A DNA stretch of 5,182 nt, from positions 1 through 5,182 of the forward strand of contig JAUTXA010000172.1 of assembly GCA_030838265.1 (NCBI GenBank). The letters run 5' to 3'. The position numbers were made by a program, and so were the translations under genes. This document shows, in pieces, positions 1 to 4,410 of this stretch. Source of the DNA: Actinomycetota bacterium (GTDB taxonomy: Bacteria > Actinomycetota > Acidimicrobiia > Acidimicrobiales > BP-101). Under the pieces are notes generated by a model. The model saw only the letters and a program-made list of their open reading frames with translations. It was not told the origin of the DNA and made no database searches. Position 1 is the first letter of the stretch, and every line of letters begins with the position of its first letter.

Positions 1-1
1 G

Positions 2-577
2 GAGGTGCGGGAGCGCAACTGGGACCTGATCGTGGTCGACGCGGTCGCGTCGGGTCACATTGTCGGCCAGCTCACCGCGCCGCAGTCGATCAACGAACTG
101 GTGTCGGTCGGCCTCATCCGTCAGCAGACCGACTGGATGGTCGACATGCTCGGTGACCCCGCCATCACCGGACTGATCATCACGGCCACACCCGAGGAGA
201 TGCCCGTCAACGAGACGCTCGAACTCGCCGAGCGCCTCCGGAAGGAGTCCAACGTCGACCTCGCGGCCGTCGTGGTGAACCGCGTGCTGCCGGAACTGTT
301 CGGGCGCCGCGAGGAGGAACTGTTCGACGCACTCAACACGCCTGAGCGACGCGGCGAGCTAGCGGCCGCCGCCGGGGGAGAGGTCGACCACTTGATGGAC
401 GCGGCCTCGTTGGCGGTCGCGTTGCGCCGCGGCAGCGCGGAACACCTCGAGCGCCTGCGCGCCGAACTCGACCGCAACGTGCCGATGCTCTACGTGCCCT
501 ACCTGTTCCTGCGCACGCACGGCATGCGCGCCACGCGCATGGTGGCGGCCGCGCTGTCGGCGGAGTTGGGGTACTGA
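2..577 (+). CDS. ArsA/Get3-like ATPase, first subunit of a pair, C-terminal part only
   Basis: This is the C-terminal ~190 residues of an ArsA/Get3-type P-loop ATPase; the N-terminus with the Walker A loop lies before the window. Codons read in frame from base 2. The GTG at 5 is not a credible start, because it sits about ten residues before the mid-protein switch II-like motif VVDAVASGH (32-58; ArsA usually has DTAPTGH). Further on are a strand-plus-adenine-contact motif VVVNRVLP (about 269-292) and a C-terminal MLYVPYLF that matches VASVPYF in the next gene. Mycobacterial Rv3679 is about 340 residues (recalled), so roughly 150 are missing. No cysteine is present in the visible part, which argues against arsenite binding through ArsA-type thiols. 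The stop overlaps the next gene's ATG by one base (TGATG), so translation is probably coupled, and the two products likely form a heterodimer as proposed for Rv3679/Rv3680. The substrate is unknown. Confidence 0.85.
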   Translation, partial: EVRERNWDLIVVDAVASGHIVGQLTAPQSINELVSVGLIRQQTDWMVDMLGDPAITGLIITATPEEMPVNETLELAERLRKESNVDLAAVVVNRVLPELFGRREEELFDALNTPERRGELAAAAGGEVDHLMDAASLAVALRRGSAEHLERLRAELDRNVPMLYVPYLFLRTHGMRATRMVAAALSAELGY

Positions 578-1746
578 TGGCGTCGTCGAACAAGGCCCGC
601 GCCGGATCGATCGAGCAGCTACTCGCCGCCAAGGAGATCGTGGTGTGTTGCGGTTCGGGCGGCGTGGGCAAGACCACCACCGCCGCCGCGCTCGGCGCCA
701 TGGCGGCGACGCGTCACGGCGGCCGCGTGCTCGTGCTCACGGTGGACCCGGCGCGGCGTCTCGCCAATGCCCTCGGCCTCGAAGGCTTCGGCAACGTGGA
801 GACGCGCGTCCCCGAGAGCGCCTTTGCCGAAGCGAACGTGAAGCCGCGGGGCGAGTTGTGGGCGGCGATGCTCGACACCAAGCAGTCGTGGGACAACCTT
901 GTCCGCCGTCACGCCCCCGACCGCGAGACCGCCAGCCTCATCTTGGCCAACCCGCTCTACCAGAACATCTCCGGCAAGTTCGTGCAGAGCCACGACTACA
1001 TCGCCATGGAGCGGCTCTACGAGATCCACGCCGAAGGCGCCTACGACCTCATCATCGTCGACACGCCACCGACCCGGAATGCCCTCGACTTCCTCGAAGC
1101 GCCGGCCCGCATGGCCGACTTCTTCTCCAGCCGCTTCCTGCGCCTCATCACCGCGCCGGCCCGTAGCCGCTTCGTCAACCTGGCGACCAAGCCCTTCTAC
1201 CAAGTGGCCGACCGCATCCTCGGCACCCAGTTCCTGCAGGACATCTCCGAGTTCTTCATCCTCTTCCAGACCATGTACGACGGCTTCGTCGATCGGGCCG
1301 AAGCCGTGGCCCGTCTGCTCCACGACAAGCGCACCACCTTCATCGTGGTGTCCACCCTCGAATCGGCGCCCCTGCACGAGGCCGACTTCTTCATCGACGC
1401 CCTGAGCGACAAGCGCTACCACCTCGGCGCTGTCGTGTTGAACAAGGTGCTGCCGTCGTACCTGCTCGACGAGCAGGCGGCCCGGGTGGCCGAGGAGCTG
1501 TGCCGCCAGTCCGACAACCTGGCCAAGAAGCTGGGCAAGGAGGCTGGCTCGGCGGCCCAGGTGAGCCGCGTCCTCACCGAGATCGGCGAGAGCTTCCTGC
1601 GCTTCCAGGTGGTGGCCCAGCGCGAGACAGAGCAACGCTCCGAGCTGGCCGTGACCCCCGATGTGGTGGCGTCCGTGCCCTACTTCGAGACCGACATCTA
1701 CGACATCGCCGGCCTGCTGCGGCTGGGCGAGAAGATCTGGAGCTGA
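577..1746 (+). CDS. ArsA/Get3-like ATPase, second subunit of the pair (Rv3680-like)
   Basis: This is a complete 389-residue soluble P-loop ATPase, close to the ~386 residues recalled for mycobacterial Rv3680. Motifs in order: Walker A GSGGVGKTT (residues 26-34), switch I-like TVDPARRLANALGL (55-68), switch II VDTPPTRNALDFLEAP (161-176) and an adenine-contact VVLNKVLP (286-293). The C-terminus ends in another strand, VASVPYF (364-370). There is no transmembrane segment. Cysteines are only C24, C25 and C309, so neither the ArsA metalloid site nor a Get3 CxxC zinc site is evident. The signature lysine of the deviant Walker A (GKGGVGKT) is replaced by Ser27. The ATG overlaps the upstream stop by one base; GGAG at 562-565 or the G-rich run at 567-571 may serve as ribosome binding site. 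Mycobacterial homologues are linked to stress and metabolite tolerance rather than arsenic (from memory). The fold is certain; the cellular role is not. Confidence 0.93.
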   Translation: MASSNKARAGSIEQLLAAKEIVVCCGSGGVGKTTTAAALGAMAATRHGGRVLVLTVDPARRLANALGLEGFGNVETRVPESAFAEANVKPRGELWAAMLDTKQSWDNLVRRHAPDRETASLILANPLYQNISGKFVQSHDYIAMERLYEIHAEGAYDLIIVDTPPTRNALDFLEAPARMADFFSSRFLRLITAPARSRFVNLATKPFYQVADRILGTQFLQDISEFFILFQTMYDGFVDRAEAVARLLHDKRTTFIVVSTLESAPLHEADFFIDALSDKRYHLGAVVLNKVLPSYLLDEQAARVAEELCRQSDNLAKKLGKEAGSAAQVSRVLTEIGESFLRFQVVAQRETEQRSELAVTPDVVASVPYFETDIYDIAGLLRLGEKIWS

Positions 1747-1748
1747 CC

Positions 1749-2414
1749 GTGGCCGACCGCATCAACCGCGACATCGTCAACCCTGAGGTCGAGGCCTACG
1801 CCGAGGCCCACACGACACCCATGCCAACCCACCTCGCCACTCTCGAAGCCGAGACCAAGGAGCGCTTCCAGGCCTGGGGGATGATGGTCGGCACCCTCGA
1901 GGGTCGCTACCTCGAGATGCTCGTGTTCGCCACCCAGCCCCGGCTCGTCCTCGAGATCGGCACGTTCACCGGCTACTCGTCGCTGGCCATGGCCGCGGCC
2001 CTGCCGGCCGGTGGGCGCATCATCACGTGCGACATCAATGAGGAGCATCTGGCCGTGGCCCGCCGCCACATCGAGGCCAGCCCCTACGCCGACCGGATCG
2101 AGATCAAGGTCGGGCCGGCCATCGACACCATTGCCACCCTCGATGGGCCCTTCGACCTCGTCTTCATCGACGCCGACAAGACGGGCTACGCCGCCTACTT
2201 CGAGGCCGTGCTTCCCAAGCTCGCGCCCACTGGCATCATCGCCGTCGACAACACCCTCTGGAGCGGTCGGGTCGTGGCCACCGGCGACCGGGCCGACGAC
2301 TCGCCCGACACCCTGGCCCTGCGCGCCTTCAACGACGCGGTGGTGGCCGACGAGCGGGTGATCTGCGTCCAGACCACCGTGCGCGACGGCGTCACCCTCA
2401 TCCGCCAGCGCTGA
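1749..2414 (+). CDS. Class I SAM-dependent O-methyltransferase (CCoAOMT/COMT-like)
   Basis: A 221-residue methyltransferase that transfers a methyl group from S-adenosylmethionine to a hydroxyl, probably of a catechol-like or other small acceptor. SAM-binding motif I is VLEIGTFTGYSSLA (67-80), followed by the acidic strand end ITCDIN (92-97). The family's metal-site pattern is clear: FIDADK (139-144) with D141, then VDNTLWSGRV (166-175) with D167 and N168, which match the divalent-metal ligands of caffeoyl-CoA O-methyltransferases. The length is typical for the family. I chose the GTG at 1749: it lies 2 nt after the ATPase stop, has GGAG at 1739-1742 with a 6-nt spacer, and the family similarity starts soon after it. 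The frame is open further upstream, but that would overlap the ATPase gene. Its place in the operon suggests co-expression with the ATPase pair. The true acceptor cannot be read from the sequence. Confidence 0.93.
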   Translation: MADRINRDIVNPEVEAYAEAHTTPMPTHLATLEAETKERFQAWGMMVGTLEGRYLEMLVFATQPRLVLEIGTFTGYSSLAMAAALPAGGRIITCDINEEHLAVARRHIEASPYADRIEIKVGPAIDTIATLDGPFDLVFIDADKTGYAAYFEAVLPKLAPTGIIAVDNTLWSGRVVATGDRADDSPDTLALRAFNDAVVADERVICVQTTVRDGVTLIRQR

Positions 2415-2440
2415 CCATCAGAGAGGGCGCCCTCTACCAT
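2411..2440 (+). promoter_or_regulatory. Possible promoter for the pdtaS-like kinase gene
   Basis: CTGACC (2411-2416) and TACCAT (2435-2440) are separated by 18 nt and resemble actinobacterial -35 (TTGAC) and -10 (TANNNT) boxes. Transcription would begin near 2447, only a few bases before the GTG at 2451, giving a nearly leaderless message. The 14-bp palindrome occupies the spacer, where a bound protein would block RNA polymerase. The elements are weak and short, so chance is a real alternative; the kinase could instead be read through from the upstream operon. Confidence 0.25.
2422..2435. repeat. Perfect 14-bp palindrome between the methyltransferase and kinase genes
   Basis: AGAGGGCGCCCTCT reads identically on both strands with no spacer. 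It sits in the 36-nt gap between the methyltransferase stop and the kinase GTG, starting 8 nt after the stop. No T-run follows, so it is not a classical intrinsic terminator. A dimeric repressor site is the simplest alternative. It falls between a weak CTGACC (2411-2416) and a TACCAT (2435-2440), which could be -35 and -10 elements 18 nt apart. Confidence 0.5.
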
Positions 2441-2450
2441 CGAGGGGACC

Positions 2451-3932
2451 GTGTCCTCCCCGACTGAGCTGGCCCACCTGCACACCAACATCGACCTGCC
2501 TGCCCTCGGCCACCTCCAGCGGCTCATGGCCTCGTGGGGGATGCTGGCCGACCTCTGCTTCGCCGACCTGCTCCTCTTCGCGCCGGTCACCGAGGGCGAC
2601 GGGAGGGCCGACGGCAACAAGTTCGTGATCCTGGGCCAGATGCGGCCCTCGACCAGCCAGACCCTGCACCGTCAGGACTTGGTGGGGCGGCTCATGGACG
2701 AGGTCGACCGCCCGCTCGTGGTGCGGGCCTGGCGACTGGGCGAGATCGTCGAGGGCGAGATCAACGCCACCGACCGGGGCGAGCGGGCCCGCATCCAGTG
2801 CATCCCCGTCCGCTGGCAGGGCCAGCTCCTCGCCGTGATGACCCGGGAGTCGGCCCTCACCGTCGGGCGCCGGCCGGGCGAGCTCGAGCGGGTCTACGTC
2901 GAGACCTTCGACCGCTTCGCCCGCATGATCGTCGCCGGCGAGTTCCCCTTCGCCACCGACGACGTCGAGGGTGAGGAGTCGCCTCGCGTCGGTGACGGCG
3001 TCCTCGTCCTCGATACCGGCGGACGGGTCGAGTACGCCTCGCCCAACGCCGTCAACGCCCTTCACCGCATGGGCATCCACTCGAACACCGAGGGCATGCG
3101 GCTCGACGAGGCGGGCATGGAGGAATCCGCGGTGCGCACCGCCTTCGCCACCGGCGCGCCCGTCACCGAGGAGGTCGAGCGCCGCCCCGACGTGATCTGC
3201 CTCATGCGCGTCATCCCCTTGCTCGATGGCGGCGAGGTCACGGGCGCACTGGCGCTGCTGCGCGACGTCACCGACCTGAGGCGCCGTGATCGCCTCTTGC
3301 TCTCGAAGGACGCCACCATCCGCGAGGTCCACCACCGGGTGAAGAACAACCTGCAGACGATCTCGTCGTTGCTGCGGTTGCAGGCCCGGCGCCTTCCCGG
3401 CGGTGACGGACGGTCCGCCCTCGAGGAGGCCGAGCGTCGCATCCGCTCGATCTCGCTCGTCCACGACATCCTCTCCCGCGAGGTGGGGGAGCGGGTGCTG
3501 TTCGACGAGATCGTCGAGCCCCTCGTCCGGATGGCCCGGGAGGGCGTGCTGTCACCGGAGCGGGGCATCGACTTCCGCGTCGAGGGCGATGCCGGAGAGC
3601 TGCCCGCCGAGGTGGCGACGCCGCTGGCCCTCGTCCTCACCGAGCTGCTGCAGAACGCGGCCGAGCATGCCTTTGTCGGCAAGAGAGAGGTCGAGGGGGC
3701 CGTCACCGTCCGCCTCCACAACGATGGCGAGACCCTCACCGTCGAGGTTCGCGACAACGGCGTCGGCGTCCCCGAGGACTTCGTCATCGAGCGCACCGAC
3801 AGCCTTGGCCTGTCGATCGTGCGCGACCTGGTCAGCGGTCAGCTGGGTGGTGTGATCTCGATGCGGCGCGACGACGGCACGGTGGTGTCGCTCGAGATCC
3901 CGGTGGCCGGCCGCGAGGGCCGACGGGCATAG
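2451..3932 (+). CDS. pdtaS: PdtaS-type cytosolic sensor histidine kinase (GAF-PAS-HisKA_2-HATPase)
   Basis: This 493-residue soluble sensor kinase is very similar in layout to mycobacterial PdtaS (Rv3220c). The N-terminal GAF-like sensor covers about 1-150, including LADLCFADLLLF (32-43) and GQMRPSTSQT (62-71). A PAS domain follows at about 180-275. The HisKA_2 box EVHHRVKNNLQTISSLLRL (292-310) has the phosphoacceptor, probably H295 of the HH pair. The ATPase domain shows the N box ELLQNAAEHAF (398-408), G1 DNGVGVPE (435-442) and G2 SLGLSIVRDL (451-460). No membrane segment or signal peptide is seen. The family phosphorylates PdtaR, an ANTAR response regulator that binds RNA; no such gene is in the window. 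GTG 2451 follows GAGGGG (2442-2447) by 3 nt, a short spacing. It converges on the whiB gene as in M. tuberculosis. The two GAF cysteines reported to sense copper/NO in mycobacteria appear to be I60 and M64 here. Confidence 0.92.
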   Translation: MSSPTELAHLHTNIDLPALGHLQRLMASWGMLADLCFADLLLFAPVTEGDGRADGNKFVILGQMRPSTSQTLHRQDLVGRLMDEVDRPLVVRAWRLGEIVEGEINATDRGERARIQCIPVRWQGQLLAVMTRESALTVGRRPGELERVYVETFDRFARMIVAGEFPFATDDVEGEESPRVGDGVLVLDTGGRVEYASPNAVNALHRMGIHSNTEGMRLDEAGMEESAVRTAFATGAPVTEEVERRPDVICLMRVIPLLDGGEVTGALALLRDVTDLRRRDRLLLSKDATIREVHHRVKNNLQTISSLLRLQARRLPGGDGRSALEEAERRIRSISLVHDILSREVGERVLFDEIVEPLVRMAREGVLSPERGIDFRVEGDAGELPAEVATPLALVLTELLQNAAEHAFVGKREVEGAVTVRLHNDGETLTVEVRDNGVGVPEDFVIERTDSLGLSIVRDLVSGQLGGVISMRRDDGTVVSLEIPVAGREGRRA

Positions 3933-3941
3933 ATGGAGGGG

Positions 3942-4232
3942 TCAGGACGCCTGGCGCTGGCGGGAGAGCCAGGCCTTGCGCAGCTTGCGGCGCTCTTCCT
4001 CGGAGGCACCGCCCCACACCCCGGACTCCTGGTTGGTGGCGAGGGCGAACTCGAGGCAGGGGACCTGGGCGGCACAGCTCTGGCACACCGACCGGGCGGC
4101 CTCGATCTGGTCGAGGGCCATGCCGGTTGTGCCGATGGGGAAGAACAGCTCCGGGTCGGTGTCCCGACACGCGGCAGAGTCACGCCAGTCGTCGATATCC
4201 CAGTCGATCGTGCGGCTCCAGGTGAGCGTCAC
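3942..4232 (-). CDS. whiB1: WhiB-family iron-sulfur transcriptional regulator, WhiB1-like
   Basis: A 96-residue WhiB protein, which in actinomycetes carries a [4Fe-4S] cluster and regulates transcription through the primary sigma factor. The four cluster ligands are C22, C50, C53 and C59 (C-x27-C-x2-C-x5-C), the spacing I recall for M. tuberculosis WhiB1. Also present are the ELFFPIG segment after the first cysteine, the family turn GVWGG (71-75) and a basic tail rich in Arg/Lys (about 81-94) that would contact DNA. The ELFFP and ESGVWGG context fits WhiB1 better than WhiB4. The start is GTG (4232-4230 on the complement), preceded by GGGAGG at 4242-4237 with a 4-nt spacer. The N-terminus is about 13 residues longer than mycobacterial WhiB1. 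The gene converges on the pdtaS-like kinase with 9 nt between stops. In mycobacteria WhiB1 is essential and reacts with nitric oxide. Confidence 0.95.
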   Translation of the reverse strand: MTLTWSRTIDWDIDDWRDSAACRDTDPELFFPIGTTGMALDQIEAARSVCQSCAAQVPCLEFALATNQESGVWGGASEEERRKLRKAWLSRQRQAS

Positions 4233-4267
4233 GTTGCCTCCCGGCGGGGGGTAGTCAGATTGTGGTT

Positions 4268-4283
4268 AGTGACTGCATTCACA
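4268..4283. promoter_or_regulatory. Putative CRP/Cmr-type binding site upstream of whiB
   Basis: AGTGACTGCATTCACA matches the CRP consensus TGTGA-N6-TCACA at 9 of 10 defined bases; only the first T is changed, to A. It lies in the whiB upstream region, centred about 43 nt before the GTG. In M. tuberculosis, whiB1 is controlled by the cAMP-dependent CRP homologue Rv3676 through sites in the same region (established for that species). That makes a functional site here plausible. No regulator gene is in the window, and other CRP/FNR-family proteins share this consensus. Confidence 0.55.
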
Positions 4284-4324
4284 TGACAATCGCCAGCCCG
4301 ACTGCTTCAGGCGTCATGTGGATG
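4276..4324. repeat. Interrupted inverted repeat in the whiB-GDPD intergenic region
   Basis: The left arm CATTCACATGAC (4276-4287) and the right arm GTCATGTGGATG (4313-4324) are inverted copies matching at 11 of 12 positions, separated by 25 nt. Inside, CGCC (4291-4294) can also pair with GGCG (4310-4313). The left arm overlaps the TCACA half of the CRP-like site. The arms are about 37 nt apart centre to centre, which would suit paired operator half-sites or cooperative binding between the divergent promoters. No protein is identified. Confidence 0.5.
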
Positions 4325-4372
4325 GGCGCTGCGAGCCTAAGGACGAGCCCTCGCCGCTGCAAGGGATTCTTC

Positions 4373-4391
4373 GCCGGTCACCAGGCTTTTT
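4373..4391 (+). terminator. Small hairpin plus T5 just before the GDPD gene, attenuator-like
   Basis: GCCGG (4373-4377) can pair with CC-A-GGC (4381-4386, one bulged A) around a 3-nt loop, and five T residues follow at 4387-4391. This is the shape of a short intrinsic terminator read on the plus strand, 19 nt before the ATG at 4411. The stem is only 5 bp with a bulge, so it is weak; it might attenuate the GDPD transcript or be accidental. A T5 run is uncommon in this GC-rich DNA. Confidence 0.22.
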
Positions 4392-4410
4392 CCTCCCGGA
4401 AGATCCCGAA

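Larger units (their letters stand above)
4233..4410. promoter_or_regulatory. Divergent intergenic region with presumed promoters for whiB and the GDPD gene
   Basis: These 178 nt separate two divergently transcribed genes, so both promoters should lie here. On the minus strand, TTGTCA (4289-4284) is a fair -35, but no convincing TANNNT follows at 16-18 nt (TAACCA at 4268-4263 is the nearest, with 15 nt). On the plus strand I see no clear promoter pair. GGAAG (4398-4402) is a good ribosome binding site for the ATG at 4411, with an 8-nt spacer. The part nearest whiB is visibly more AT-rich than the flanking coding DNA. Confidence 0.5.

Noticed and set aside
5..577. GTG at 5 as a true start, with GGAG at 1-4 as ribosome binding site
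   Set aside because: The frame begins in the middle of an ATPase, just before switch II, and has no Walker A. The GGAG touches the GTG with no spacer. The gene is truncated by the window edge.
619..1635. Long minus-strand open frame of 338 codons opposite the second ATPase
   Set aside because: It is antisense to a gene with clear ATPase motifs. Its composition is that expected from reading GC-rich codons backwards (many Val, Gly, Glu, His), with no recognisable domain.
577..1746. Arsenite efflux ATPase (arsA) function
   Set aside because: The metalloid-binding cysteines are not evident, the protein is a single-domain half, and no arsB, arsD or arsR gene is nearby. The pair fits the actinobacterial Rv3679/Rv3680 type better.
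1500..1748. N-terminal extension of the methyltransferase frame into the ATPase gene
   Set aside because: The extension overlaps the ATPase by almost 250 nt and reads as a low-complexity Arg/Pro/Gly-rich shadow. GTG 1749 has a ribosome binding site and gives a normal-length enzyme.
2418..3464. Long minus-strand open frame of 348 codons opposite the kinase
   Set aside because: The plus strand carries unmistakable HisKA_2 and GAF/PAS signals. The minus frame has no family motif and is a third-position GC shadow.
3949..3974. 7-bp inverted repeat GCCTGGC/GCCAGGC as a terminator for the kinase gene
   Set aside because: It lies inside the whiB coding sequence, has a 12-nt loop and no T-run on either strand. 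Repeats of this size are common by chance in such GC-rich DNA.
3933..4286. Plus-strand open frame of 117 codons over the whiB gene
   Set aside because: It is antisense to a WhiB protein with all four cluster cysteines. No domain and no convincing start region are present.
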